A stretch of 64,000 bases of DNA. Source: Flavobacterium succinicans LMG 10402. GTDB taxonomy: Bacteria; Bacteroidota; Bacteroidia; Flavobacteriales; Flavobacteriaceae. Made by a program: the position numbers and the translations under genes. Where the stretch lies: positions 51,729 to 115,728 of the forward strand of contig NZ_JATV01000012.1 of the NCBI RefSeq assembly GCF_000611675.1, given 5' to 3'. Of the stretch, positions 46,688 to 55,857 are shown in pieces; position 1 is the stretch's first letter, and each line of letters opens with the position of its first letter. Below the pieces are notes generated by a model, which worked only from the letters and a program-made list of their open reading frames with translations, was not told the origin of the DNA and made no database searches.

Positions 46688-49456
46688 ATGAACACTTATA
46701 GCGATTACATTAAAGAAATCGAAGAACGAAAACTACAAGGGCTACATCCTAAACCTATTGATGGTGCAGAATTGTTGTCTGAGATTATTGCACAAATTAA
46801 AGATGTAAATCATGTAGATCGTAAAGATTCGCTGCAGTTTTTTATTTATAATACCATACCAGGAACTACTAGTGCGGCTCATGTTAAGGCGAAGTTTTTA
46901 AAAGAAATTATTCTTGGAGAAGTAGTAGTTGAAGAAATACAACCTTCTTTTGCTTTTGAATTGTTATCGCACATGAAAGGTGGTCCTTCTATTAAAGTTT
47001 TACTTGACTTAGTTTTAGGGGAAGATAAAGCTATAGCCATCGAAGCAGCTAAAGTTTTAAAAACACAAGTGTATCTTTACGATGCAGATATGGCGAGACT
47101 TAAAGAAGGCTATGAGAATGGAAATGAGATTGTAATTGATATTATTAAAAGTTACGCAAAGGCTGAGTTTTTTACTCAATTACCAGAAGTGACTAAAGAG
47201 GTTAAAGTGGTTACATTTATTGCTGGTGAAGGAGATATTTCTACAGATTTACTTTCTCCAGGAAATCAAGCACACTCTAGATCGGATCGTGAGTTGCATG
47301 GAAAATGCATGATAACACCTCAGGCCCAAGAAGAAATCAAAGCCTTACAAGCACAACATCCTGATGCATCAGTGATGCTAATTGCTGAAAAAGGTACCAT
47401 GGGTGTAGGGTCTTCAAGAATGTCAGGTGTAAACAACGTGGCACTTTGGACGGGTAAGCAATCTAGTCCTTATGTACCCTTTGTAAACTTTGCGCCTATT
47501 GTTGGAGGAACCAATGGAATTTCACCTATTTTTCTAACTACAGTAGATGTTACTGGAGGAATTGGGATTGATTTGAAAAACTGGGTTAAAAAATTAGATG
47601 CAGATGGAAAACCCGTGTTGAACGAAAGCGGTGACCCTATTTTAGAAGAAGTATATTCTGTAGCCACAGGAACAGTGCTTACGATTAATACAAAGAAAAA
47701 GAAATTATATAAAGGAGACCAAGAACTTATTGATATTTCAAAAGCTTTTACTCCTCAAAAAATGGAATTTATTAAAGCTGGAGGATCGTATGCTATTGTG
47801 TTTGGAAAAAAACTACAAACATTTGCCGCTAATCTTTTAGGGATTGATATTCCGTTAGTGTATGCTCCGTCCAAAGAAATAACTATTGAAGGGCAGGGGC
47901 TTACGGCTGTAGAAAAAATATTTAACAAAAATGCTGTAGGTACTATTTCTAAAAAAGTATTACATGCAGGCTCTGATGTGAGAGTTACGGTGAATATTGT
48001 AGGTTCACAAGATACGACAGGTTTGATGACTGCTCAGGAATTAGAGTCTATGGCGGCAACTGTAATATCGCCAATAGTAGACGGTGCGTATCAATCGGGA
48101 TGTCATACAGCTTCGGTTTGGGATAAAAAAGCGCAGGCTAATATCCCAAAATTGATGAAATTTATGAATGACTTTGGATTGATCACGGGTCGTGATCCTA
48201 AAGGTGTATATCATGCTATGACGGATGTTATCCATAAAGTATTGAACGATATTACTATAGATGATTGGGCTATCATTATCGGTGGTGACTCGCATACTAG
48301 AATGTCTAAAGGCGTTGCATTTGGAGCAGACTCTGGTACTGTTGCGTTGGCTTTGGCTACAGGCGAGGCGTCTATGCCAATTCCGGATTCAGTAAAAGTG
48401 ACTTTTAAAGGAACGATGAAAGAATACATGGATTTTCGTGATGTGGTACATGCTACACAAGCACAAATGCTTAAGAAATTTGGTGGCGAAAATGTATTTC
48501 AAGGTCGTGTAATCGAGGTTCACTTGGGCACGCTTACAGCTGATCAAGCCTTTACTTTTACGGATTGGTCTGCTGAAATGAAAGCAAAAGCGGCTATTTG
48601 TATTTCTGAGGACGCAACTTTAATCGAATCGTTGGAGATTGCTAAAAGCAGAATCCAAATCATGATTGATAAAGGGATGGATAATGCAAATAAAGTGCTT
48701 CAAGGCTTAATTGACAAAGCGAATGTTAGAATTGCTGAGATTACATCGGGAGAGAAACCTGCCTTGAGACCAGATGCAACAGCTAAGTATTATGCGGAAG
48801 TAGAGATTGATTTGGATCAAATTGTTGAACCAATGATTGCGGATCCAGATGTGAATAATGTGGATGTTTCTAAGCGTTATACCCATGACACGATCAGACC
48901 ATTATCTTTTTATGGTGGTACTAAAAAAGTAGATCTTGGATTCATAGGTTCTTGTATGGTTCATAAAGGAGATATGAAAATTTTGGCTCAAATGCTTAAG
49001 AATGTTGAAGCACAACAAGGCAAAGTTGAATTCAAATCACCACTTGTAGTAGCTCCGCCAACGTACAACATAGTAGATGAATTAAAAGCCGAAGGTGATT
49101 GGGAAGTGCTAAAAAGATATTCTGGGTTTGAGTTTGATGATAACGCACCTAAAGGTGCAGCACGAACTAAATACGAGAATATGTTGTATTTAGAGCGACC
49201 AGGTTGTAATCTTTGTATGGGTAACCAAGAAAAAGCTGAAAAAGGTGATACGGTGATGGCTACTTCAACGCGTCTGTTTCAAGGAAGAGTGGTGGAGGAT
49301 GCTGATGGTAAAAAAGGAGAATCTTTATTGTCTTCTACGCCTGTAGTAGTGCTTTCAACCGTGTTGGGTAGAACACCAACTATTGAAGAATACATAGCGG
49401 CTGTTAAAGGAATCAATTTGACTAAATTCACACCCTCAAATAAGCAGTTGATTTAA
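46688..49456 (+). CDS. acnB: Aconitate hydratase B (bifunctional 2-methylisocitrate dehydratase type)
   Basis: A 922-residue [4Fe-4S] enzyme of the TCA cycle that interconverts citrate and isocitrate. An N-terminal HEAT-like domain (1-150) is followed by a swivel domain and the catalytic core. Probable cluster cysteines lie in SGCHTASVW, FIGSCMVHKGD and RPGCNLCMGNQEKAEKGD. The domain order, with the swivel domain before the core, identifies the B type. Ends at a terminator. Confidence 0.95.
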   Translation: MNTYSDYIKEIEERKLQGLHPKPIDGAELLSEIIAQIKDVNHVDRKDSLQFFIYNTIPGTTSAAHVKAKFLKEIILGEVVVEEIQPSFAFELLSHMKGGPSIKVLLDLVLGEDKAIAIEAAKVLKTQVYLYDADMARLKEGYENGNEIVIDIIKSYAKAEFFTQLPEVTKEVKVVTFIAGEGDISTDLLSPGNQAHSRSDRELHGKCMITPQAQEEIKALQAQHPDASVMLIAEKGTMGVGSSRMSGVNNVALWTGKQSSPYVPFVNFAPIVGGTNGISPIFLTTVDVTGGIGIDLKNWVKKLDADGKPVLNESGDPILEEVYSVATGTVLTINTKKKKLYKGDQELIDISKAFTPQKMEFIKAGGSYAIVFGKKLQTFAANLLGIDIPLVYAPSKEITIEGQGLTAVEKIFNKNAVGTISKKVLHAGSDVRVTVNIVGSQDTTGLMTAQELESMAATVISPIVDGAYQSGCHTASVWDKKAQANIPKLMKFMNDFGLITGRDPKGVYHAMTDVIHKVLNDITIDDWAIIIGGDSHTRMSKGVAFGADSGTVALALATGEASMPIPDSVKVTFKGTMKEYMDFRDVVHATQAQMLKKFGGENVFQGRVIEVHLGTLTADQAFTFTDWSAEMKAKAAICISEDATLIESLEIAKSRIQIMIDKGMDNANKVLQGLIDKANVRIAEITSGEKPALRPDATAKYYAEVEIDLDQIVEPMIADPDVNNVDVSKRYTHDTIRPLSFYGGTKKVDLGFIGSCMVHKGDMKILAQMLKNVEAQQGKVEFKSPLVVAPPTYNIVDELKAEGDWEVLKRYSGFEFDDNAPKGAARTKYENMLYLERPGCNLCMGNQEKAEKGDTVMATSTRLFQGRVVEDADGKKGESLLSSTPVVVLSTVLGRTPTIEEYIAAVKGINLTKFTPSNKQLI

Positions 49457-49479
49457 TTAATTGCTGTATTTTAACTGTA

Positions 49480-49508
49480 AAGCCTGAGTTTTAAACTCAG
49501 GCTTTTTT
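49480..49508 (+). terminator. Terminator of acnB
   Basis: AAGCCTGAGTTT / AAACTCAGGCTT with a short loop and TTTTTT. Confidence 0.9.
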
Positions 49509-49573
49509 ATTTTTCTTTGTTAAATGCAGCTCTAATTTATTGTGTTTTTAACACTATTATTTAGTTAAATAAG

Positions 49574-49581
49574 TATATTTG
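49574..49581 (+). promoter_or_regulatory. Putative -7 box (TATATTTG)
   Basis: TATATTTG matches TAnnTTTG about 110 nt before the LysM/NlpC gene. No TTG at standard spacing was found. Confidence 0.35.
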
Positions 49582-49693
49582 TAATTGTTGAGAAAAGTTT
49601 GTTTTTTGCGTATAAAATCATGCTTTTTTTGTGTGAAATTTAGATTAACTCCGTTTTTGATAAAAATCGCCCCCAATTTTTAAAGAAAAATTC

Positions 49694-51154
49694 ATGAAAT
49701 ATTTTGGCTTAATTTTATTGTTTTTTAGTACTGCTACCTCTACTCTTTTTTCGCAAGAAAAATACATTCAACATCAAATTTCACAAGGTGAAACCATTTC
49801 AACAATAGCCGAAAAATACCATGTAAGTCAAAAGGTTATTTTTGAATTGAATCCAAAAGCTTCAGGAGTTTTAAAATTGAAATCGGTTTTGAAAATTCCA
49901 AATAAAAACTATAAAAAAGAGTTGGCTCAAAAAGAATTAGCGGCCAAAATGAAACGTTCCAAAACAATTGAGTATGAAGTTTTACCCAAAGAAACTTTGT
50001 ATGGGATTGCCAAAAAACATAGTCTCTCAGTTGATGATATTAAAAAAAGTAATCCATCGATTGATCTAGTGGGTTTAAAAGTAGGAAAGAAAATTAAACT
50101 CATTGTTCCTGCAAATTTTGTGCTAAGTCCTGAAGTGGCGGTTGTGGATAGAGATAGTGTTAGTCTCATAAATGAAAATGCTGCAAGTAGTAAGGAAACT
50201 CAAAATGTAAGTGCTATTGTTGCCGAACACAAAGCCGTTCAACCTCATACAGTATTGGCAACGGAAACCAAGTATGGAGTATCTAAAAAATATAATATTT
50301 CAGTTGCAGAATTGGAGCAATTAAATCCCAATCTAATTAATAAAAACTTGGCCATTGGACAAATGTTGAATGTCCCTTTACAGGATAAACAAGTGACTGC
50401 AGTACCTGTCGGTGAGCCGTCTTCTGCTACTACTCTAGGAGCTGTTGCTTTGGAAGTACAAGATCAGGCTGTTACAAAAGTTGAAAACGCAACTACAGAA
50501 AACGGTACAACTGTAACTAAATCAGTTGATGCCTCAGTGCATCAAGTTTTGCCAAAAGAAACAAAATTTGGAATTGCAAAGAAGTACAATATCACTGTTG
50601 CCGAATTAGAACGTTTAAATCCTTCGATTAAAAACACGCTTAGAGTTGGTTTGGTTTTAAAAATAAATGAGGGTACGTCTTCAACTACAGATGCAATTGC
50701 GATCGGAAGTACTAAAAACGAGGTAGTATCTTCTAATGAAGAAAGTGCTACTAAATTTTTTGGAGATTTTGCAGTTGCGGATCATTTAATAGAAAAAGCT
50801 TCTGATAATTTAGGCATTCGTTACCGATCTGGTGGTACTTCAAGAGCAGGTTTTGATTGTTCAGGATTGATGTATACAACCTTTGATGCCTTTGATATTA
50901 AATTGCCTAGATCTTCTTTCGAACAAGCCAATGTTGGTTTAAAAATAGCACCCCAAGAAGCTCAAAAAGGGGATCTGATTTTCTTTAAAACTCGTGGTAG
51001 TGGTCGTATTAACCATGTGGGAATGGTAGTAGAAGTCGAAGGTAACGAAATTAAATTTATTCACTCTTCTACATCTAACGGTGTGATTATTTCTTCAACA
51101 AAAGAAAATTATTACCAACGAAACTTTGCACAAGTTAATCGTGTACTGAAATAG
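49694..51154 (+). CDS. Exported cell-wall hydrolase with four LysM domains and an NlpC/P60 domain
   Basis: A 486-residue secreted protein with signal peptide MKYFGLILLFFSTATSTLFS. Four LysM peptidoglycan-binding repeats lie near 25-70, 96-142, 180-226 and 276-320 (QISQGETISTIAEKYHVSQK; VLPKETLYGIAKKHSLSVDD; VLATETKYGVSKKYNISVAE; VLPKETKFGIAKKYNITVAE). The C-terminal NlpC/P60 endopeptidase domain has catalytic Cys in AGFDCSGLMY and His in RINHVGMVVEVEG, with a further His in FIHSSTSNGV. It would cut stem peptides of peptidoglycan. Thr/Ser/Val-rich linkers join the repeats. Confidence 0.93.
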   Translation: MKYFGLILLFFSTATSTLFSQEKYIQHQISQGETISTIAEKYHVSQKVIFELNPKASGVLKLKSVLKIPNKNYKKELAQKELAAKMKRSKTIEYEVLPKETLYGIAKKHSLSVDDIKKSNPSIDLVGLKVGKKIKLIVPANFVLSPEVAVVDRDSVSLINENAASSKETQNVSAIVAEHKAVQPHTVLATETKYGVSKKYNISVAELEQLNPNLINKNLAIGQMLNVPLQDKQVTAVPVGEPSSATTLGAVALEVQDQAVTKVENATTENGTTVTKSVDASVHQVLPKETKFGIAKKYNITVAELERLNPSIKNTLRVGLVLKINEGTSSTTDAIAIGSTKNEVVSSNEESATKFFGDFAVADHLIEKASDNLGIRYRSGGTSRAGFDCSGLMYTTFDAFDIKLPRSSFEQANVGLKIAPQEAQKGDLIFFKTRGSGRINHVGMVVEVEGNEIKFIHSSTSNGVIISSTKENYYQRNFAQVNRVLK

Positions 51155-51174
51155 ACCAATTGTCTTTTTATTAG

Positions 51175-51343
51175 CATTTTTTGCGTTAGGCATTACTTCA
51201 CTCATGCTATTTTCATAGGAGTTCAGTGAACTTCGTTTGCAGTGAAAATCCTTTTTTAGGCTTTTTCGGTCTCAAAAAGATTGTAACGAAAAAGCCCGAC
51301 CCTTGTAGTAACGCCCAAATAGCGAGATGAAAAAATTGCTGTT
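51175..51343 (+). repeat. Dispersed intergenic repeat, copy 2
   Basis: Matches 5371-5540 over its whole length with scattered substitutions. The internal hairpin is less perfect (CTTTTTTAGGC / GTCTCAAAAAG). It starts about 20 bp after a stop codon, as copy 1 does, and ends about 25 bp before the stop of the DUF389 gene. Confidence 0.75.
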
Positions 51344-51367
51344 TAGTATAGAAGTAAGTCTAATCCA

Positions 51368-52663
51368 TTAATTTTCTCGGAGTAGAATTACATTGTTTTT
51401 TTGAACTCTTTTCTTTAGCCATTCTTTTAGTTTTTTTTCATCATTGGTAGTCAAAGGCTTTCTGCTGTTATATACCGCTACGGTTTTGATAAGTGTACTA
51501 TCCGTGTTTTCGTTGTACGTATGATTGGCAATAGAAAGGTTGGTTATATCTGGAAATAAAATGCTAATTTCTCCTCTTAATCCTTTATTGTCAAATGAGT
51601 TGCTTTTTAGTTTATTCTTTAAATTCACAATGATTAAATCTTTTTTGGTTTCCTTCGAATTCTCGTTGATATAATTCTCGGAAATTAACTTCTTTATGTC
51701 GGTCGTATCTTGTTTGATGATAAGTTTAGTGTTTTCTATTTTGTATTTTTTTAGAGAAGCATTCAGTTTTTTTTCCTCCTGACTACTTACTTTTTTATTT
51801 AGAAAGGCCAACTCGATGCTTTTGGGATTGGCTTTGTAATTTATTTTTTGATAGACAATAGTGAAGCCGTTCTCTATAAATTCTTGATTTAAATACAATT
51901 CAATCCTTTGATGGTATTTTTTTTCTTGAGCTAATAAGTAAGCAAAATACACACTTGGCAAAATCAGTAATAAGATTATGGTCGAAATGGTGTATTTTAT
52001 TTTCTTACGGTAGCGTTGATCAACAATTTTGACTTCAGGATATTTAAGATATTTTACAATTACAAAGGTTGAAATACAGATAAAAACACAGTTGATGGTG
52101 TACAAAAAAAGTGCCCCAAGAAAATATTTCCAATTCCCGATAGCTAGTCCGTAACCAGCAGTGCACAATGGCGGCATTAAAGCTGTGGCAATTGCAACAC
52201 CAGGAATCGGATTTCCTTTTTCAACTCGCGTAATGGCTATAACGCCAACTAATCCTCCAAAAAAGGCTATAAGAATATCGTAAATATTGGGCGCTGTACG
52301 TGCTAAAAGCTCACTTTGGGCTTCTTTAAAAGGCGTTAGCATGAAATAAATAGTCGATACTAACAAACTTACAAGAGTCGCAATCAAGAGATTTTTGGCG
52401 GCTTTCTTTAGTAATTCAAAGTCAAATATACCTAAACTAAAACCTGCGCCAACAATCGGTCCCATTAACGGCGAGATCAACATCGCACCAATAATCACTG
52501 CAGTTGAATTTACATTTAAACCTACTGACGCTACGACTATGGCACAAGCCAAAATCCAAACAGTAGATCCCCTAAAAGAGATGTTGGCTTTTACGTTTTC
52601 AAGTACTTTTTGTTTGTCTTCTTCGCCAGTGTGTAGATCTAAAAAACTTTGTATTCGATTCAT
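51368..52663 (-). CDS. DUF389 family inner-membrane protein
   Basis: A 431-residue protein. The N-terminal half has about six membrane helices with the conserved blocks AVIIGAMLISPLMGPIVGAG and AIATALMPPLCTAGYGLAIG, hallmarks of DUF389. The C-terminal half from about 235 (KYHQRIELYLNQEFIENGF) is a soluble alpha/beta domain, probably outside the membrane. Function is not known, though transport is possible. The YceI-like gene lies 11 bp upstream in the same direction. Confidence 0.88.
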   Translation of the reverse strand: MNRIQSFLDLHTGEEDKQKVLENVKANISFRGSTVWILACAIVVASVGLNVNSTAVIIGAMLISPLMGPIVGAGFSLGIFDFELLKKAAKNLLIATLVSLLVSTIYFMLTPFKEAQSELLARTAPNIYDILIAFFGGLVGVIAITRVEKGNPIPGVAIATALMPPLCTAGYGLAIGNWKYFLGALFLYTINCVFICISTFVIVKYLKYPEVKIVDQRYRKKIKYTISTIILLLILPSVYFAYLLAQEKKYHQRIELYLNQEFIENGFTIVYQKINYKANPKSIELAFLNKKVSSQEEKKLNASLKKYKIENTKLIIKQDTTDIKKLISENYINENSKETKKDLIIVNLKNKLKSNSFDNKGLRGEISILFPDITNLSIANHTYNENTDSTLIKTVAVYNSRKPLTTNDEKKLKEWLKKRVQKNNVILLREN

Positions 52664-52674
52664 TGTGTTGTTTT

Positions 52675-53217
52675 TTATTCTGTTAGCGTTACCTTGAGGG
52701 TGGTGCTAACTTGTTTTGATATTTTTGAGGTAATAATTACGGGTATTTTTATGTTAAAATCTTCCGTGTTTAAAATAAAAGTGGTAGAAAGCGATAGGCC
52801 ATTGTTGGATTTGTTGATCCAAGCTTTGCAAAACACAGGCTTCGATTTTCCATGTATTTTAATGATGCCCTTAATGGTATATTCGTTGGGTTTTTCTGTA
52901 AGGGATTCATAATTTAATTTTTCTATTCTCCCAATAAAAGAGGCTTTGGGGTAGCGGTCACTTTCTAAATAATTTTCATTGAAGTGTTGTTGCATCAATG
53001 GGAGTTTAAACCGAAATTGTTGTATGTAAACGGTACAATTAATTTCATTTGTGGTTAAAATCACCGAACAAGATACTTCGTTATTTGTTGCTTTGATTTC
53101 TTCAAAAAAAGGTACAGAGGCTTCAAAATGAATCGATCCTTTGGTAGTTGACCATTCATTTTGAGCTTGCGCCAGCAGGCTGAACATACAGAGAAAAATC
53201 AAAGTGTTTTTTGTCAT
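52675..53217 (-). CDS. YceI-like periplasmic protein
   Basis: A 180-residue exported protein with signal peptide MTKNTLIFLCMFSLLAQAQ. It has the YceI lipocalin-like beta pattern (GSIHFEASVPFFEEIKATNN, ESDRYPKASFIGRIEKLNY, and NEYTIKGIIKIHGKSKPV). YceI proteins bind isoprenoid-type lipids. Apparent operon with the DUF389 gene downstream. Confidence 0.82.
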   Translation of the reverse strand: MTKNTLIFLCMFSLLAQAQNEWSTTKGSIHFEASVPFFEEIKATNNEVSCSVILTTNEINCTVYIQQFRFKLPLMQQHFNENYLESDRYPKASFIGRIEKLNYESLTEKPNEYTIKGIIKIHGKSKPVFCKAWINKSNNGLSLSTTFILNTEDFNIKIPVIITSKISKQVSTTLKVTLTE

Positions 53218-53305
53218 GTGATGAACAATAGGTTCACTTAAAGTTACACTTTATATGTATGTTGAGCAAATTAATTTTTTTTAACCGCTTTGTCTGTTAA
53301 TGAAG

Positions 53306-53851
53306 TTATAATTCTAACTTAATATTGTATTTGGTTATGTTTTTTAGATTTTCTGGGGAATAAAAATCAAACACTTCTTCGTGTTCTTCGTGGATTTTTT
53401 TGAGTTCAATTTGCTTCAAACAATTGCTAAAACGGCGTACGTCATTTTCGGTTCTTAAAATTAAACCGGGTACGCTGACGCTTTTTCCTAATTCATTTTT
53501 GGCAACCATCGTAAAGTAAGACGAATTACAATGTTTGACAAGGCCTGTTTGTATGTTCTCGGATTCGACTCTAATGCCTACAATCATTGAACTTCTACCT
53601 ACATAGTTCACTGAGGCTTTCATAGTGACCAATTCGCCCACTTCAATAGGTTGTAGAAAATTGACTGTATCAACAGAAGCAGTAACACAATAGTGTCCGG
53701 AAAATTTAGAAGCACTTGCAAAAGCAATTTGGTCTAGCAACGATAAGATATATCCTCCATGGATTTTACCGCTAAAATTGGTGTGCGAGGGGAGCATTAG
53801 TTCAGAAATGGTAATATGAGAAGCTGAAACAGATTTGAATATAGGGGTCAT
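53306..53851 (-). CDS. Hotdog-fold acyl-CoA thioesterase
   Basis: A 181-residue protein of the acyl-CoA hydrolase (BFIT/YciA-like) group: LMLPSHTNFSGKIHGGYILS is the central helix region with the catalytic Asn/Asp neighbourhood, followed by LLDQIAFASASKFSGHYCVT. The C-terminal 40 residues are extra and Glu/Lys-rich. It overlaps no neighbour; the next gene upstream ends 4 bp away, suggesting one operon with rmuC and the small anchored protein. Confidence 0.88.
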   Translation of the reverse strand: MTPIFKSVSASHITISELMLPSHTNFSGKIHGGYILSLLDQIAFASASKFSGHYCVTASVDTVNFLQPIEVGELVTMKASVNYVGRSSMIVGIRVESENIQTGLVKHCNSSYFTMVAKNELGKSVSVPGLILRTENDVRRFSNCLKQIELKKIHEEHEEVFDFYSPENLKNITKYNIKLEL

Positions 53852-53854
53852 GAA

Positions 53855-54220
53855 TTATCGATTATTAAATGGAGAGACTTCTTTTTGTACTGAGGTTATA
53901 AAAAAACGAGTTTCGCCCCACCACATAAAAGTGCGCTTTTTTTCTTCATAGGTTAAGCGAACATAATGACCTTGTAACACTTTTAAACTATCGATAACTG
54001 CTTTGTCTTTGTCTAAAACTGAAAAGCGAAAAATTTGTGCTCCCGAAATGCCTTGGCTCAATTCGCCTTCCCAAGTTTTGATGACCACACCTTTATGACT
54101 CAAACGGATTAATTCTCCAGAACGCACGCCATCGCTAACAGGAATGTAATAAATAAAGGCCATATAAATAGAAACGATTAGCACTCCAGTGAGTAGTAAT
54201 AAAGCGGCAATTTTTTTCAT
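53855..54220 (-). CDS. Small membrane-anchored protein, function unknown
   Basis: A 121-residue protein with one N-terminal hydrophobic segment (IAALLLLTGVLIVSIYMAFI) and a soluble part containing WEGELSQGISGAQIFRFSVL and GHYVRLTYEEKKRTFMWWGE. I recognise the type from Bacteroidota genomes, but no function is known to me. Located 10 bp downstream of rmuC and 3 bp upstream of the thioesterase gene, so it is cotranscribed with both. Confidence 0.75.
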   Translation of the reverse strand: MKKIAALLLLTGVLIVSIYMAFIYYIPVSDGVRSGELIRLSHKGVVIKTWEGELSQGISGAQIFRFSVLDKDKAVIDSLKVLQGHYVRLTYEEKKRTFMWWGETRFFITSVQKEVSPFNNR

Positions 54221-54230
54221 CGGAATTCAT

Positions 54231-55595
54231 TTAAAGGTTTGTTGAGTCAGCTTCGGCTCTTTTTAATACATTTTCTGGTAATGCCTTTTTGGCTTTGGCT
54301 CCCATTTTTTTTAGTTTTTCAACACTGGTGATCAGATTACCCTTGCCTTCTACTAGCTTGTTCATTGCGGCCCCGTATTCTGTTTTGCTTTCATCTATTT
54401 TTTTGCCAATTTTAATCAAATCGCCAACAAATCCTTCAAATTTATCATACAGAGCACCCGCTTGGCGCGCAATTTCTACCGCATTTTCTTGTTGTTTTTG
54501 GTTGGTCCACATGCTGTCAATGGTGCGTAATGTGGCTAATAAAGTCGATGGAGTAACGATCACAATATTCTTCTCAAAGGCTTTATTGTATAAGCCTGTA
54601 TCTTCATTTAGTGCAATGGCAAATGCCGGCTCTATCGGAATGAAAAGCAAAACAAAATCAGGACTTTCCATCTGATACAAATCCTGATAATTTTTCTCAC
54701 CTAATTGCTCTACGTGGCGCTTTATAGAGAGAATATGTTCTTTTAGATATCCAGCCTTTAAATTATCGTCTTCTTCATTAATGTATTTTTCGTAGGCGGT
54801 CAAAGACACTTTAGAGTCCACAATCATTTTTTTGCCGTCGGGTAGATTGATAACAACATCGGGAAATACTCTGCTTCCTTCAGAAGTAGTATGCGATTGT
54901 TGTACAAAATATTCGCGGTCTTTTTCCAACCCCGATTTTTCCAAAACCCTTTCCAATATGAGTTCACCCCAATTTCCTTGCATTTTACTATCTCCTTTTA
55001 ATGCTTTGGTAAGGTTTAAGGTTTCTTTACTCATTTGAAGATTCATTTGTTGCAAACCCACAATTTGCTGACGTAACGCCGCGTGATAATCAATACTTTC
55101 TTTATGGGTATCTTCTACTTTTTTCTCGAATAACTGAATCTTATCTTGAAGCGGACTCAAGATATTCTTCATGTTTTCCTTATTCTGTTCGGTGAATTTA
55201 TTCGATTTTTCGTCTAGAATTTTGTTGGCTAAATTTTCGAATTCTTTGGTGAATTTTTCTTGAAGTTGTTCTACTTCATTTTTTTGTTCTTTATGTCGTT
55301 CTAGTAAATTATCAAAATCTACCTCTTTTTTAGAAAGCTGAATGGCCAAACTATCTTTTTCATTTCGAATGGCTTCTTTTTCTTGAAGGCTACTTTGCAA
55401 TTGTTTTTCGAAAGTAGTTTTATCGATTGTAGCTTGTTCTTTTTGTTGTTGCAGCAAATGTTGTACAGCATTGATTTTCTCTTCCAAGCTTATTTTTTGT
55501 GACTCAAAACGAGCTGAAAACAACAGTTTTCCTATGAAAAATCCAAGGCCAAGTGCAACGATAAAAACCAGTAAAAAAGAAAATAATTCAGACAT
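54231..55595 (-). CDS. rmuC: DNA recombination protein RmuC
   Basis: A 454-residue protein with an N-terminal membrane helix (LFSFLLVFIVALGLGFFIGK), a coiled coil at about 30-130, and the RmuC nuclease-like domain (GNWGELILERVLEKSGLEKD, then FPDVVINLPDGKKMIVDSKV, whose Asp-x(n)-Asp-x-Lys fits a PD-(D/E)xK fold). RmuC limits inversions between short inverted repeats. First gene of a three-gene unit, and transcribed away from the tracrRNA/cas9 region. Confidence 0.93.
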   Translation of the reverse strand: MSELFSFLLVFIVALGLGFFIGKLLFSARFESQKISLEEKINAVQHLLQQQKEQATIDKTTFEKQLQSSLQEKEAIRNEKDSLAIQLSKKEVDFDNLLERHKEQKNEVEQLQEKFTKEFENLANKILDEKSNKFTEQNKENMKNILSPLQDKIQLFEKKVEDTHKESIDYHAALRQQIVGLQQMNLQMSKETLNLTKALKGDSKMQGNWGELILERVLEKSGLEKDREYFVQQSHTTSEGSRVFPDVVINLPDGKKMIVDSKVSLTAYEKYINEEDDNLKAGYLKEHILSIKRHVEQLGEKNYQDLYQMESPDFVLLFIPIEPAFAIALNEDTGLYNKAFEKNIVIVTPSTLLATLRTIDSMWTNQKQQENAVEIARQAGALYDKFEGFVGDLIKIGKKIDESKTEYGAAMNKLVEGKGNLITSVEKLKKMGAKAKKALPENVLKRAEADSTNL

Positions 55596-55662
55596 AGAGG
55601 TGTTTTTTTTAGAAAAGTAAAAGTAAGAATTTAATATGGAGTGACAAGTTGGAGTTTGTCAA

Positions 55663-55765
55663 TAAAAAAAGTCCCACCGAAGCAGGACTTAAGGTTTTCA
55701 CCTACGGCATATAGCCTTATTGTGATAAGATTAAAGATTAGAAGTTTTAATCTGTGGTAAATGTA
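55663..55765 (-). ncRNA. tracrRNA of the type II CRISPR-Cas system
   Basis: Read on the minus strand: an anti-repeat CTTCTAATCTTTAATC (55744-55729) pairs perfectly with 16 nt of the repeat at 60516. A 4-nt internal loop follows, then CACAAT (55724-55719), which pairs with the first six repeat bases. After that come AAGGC/GCC (nexus), AGGT-GAAA-ACCT, and a terminator AGTCCTGC-UUCG-GTGGGACT with seven Us (55689-55664). The phrase ACAATAAGGC is shared with known type II-C tracrRNAs. The 5' end is uncertain. TACATTTA at 55765-55758 resembles a -7 box and would place the start near 55750. It lies between rmuC and cas9 and is transcribed away from cas9. Confidence 0.9.
55664..55689 (-). terminator. 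tracrRNA terminator
   Basis: 8-bp stem closed by a UUCG tetraloop and followed by seven Us on the minus strand. Confidence 0.9.
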
Positions 55766-55857
55766 GGAAAAAAAACTTGAGTTCTTATGAGGAAAACCGT
55801 AATGTGATTAATTTATTTTTTCATAGCTTTAAAAATTCTTACAAAATAGAGTGTATT

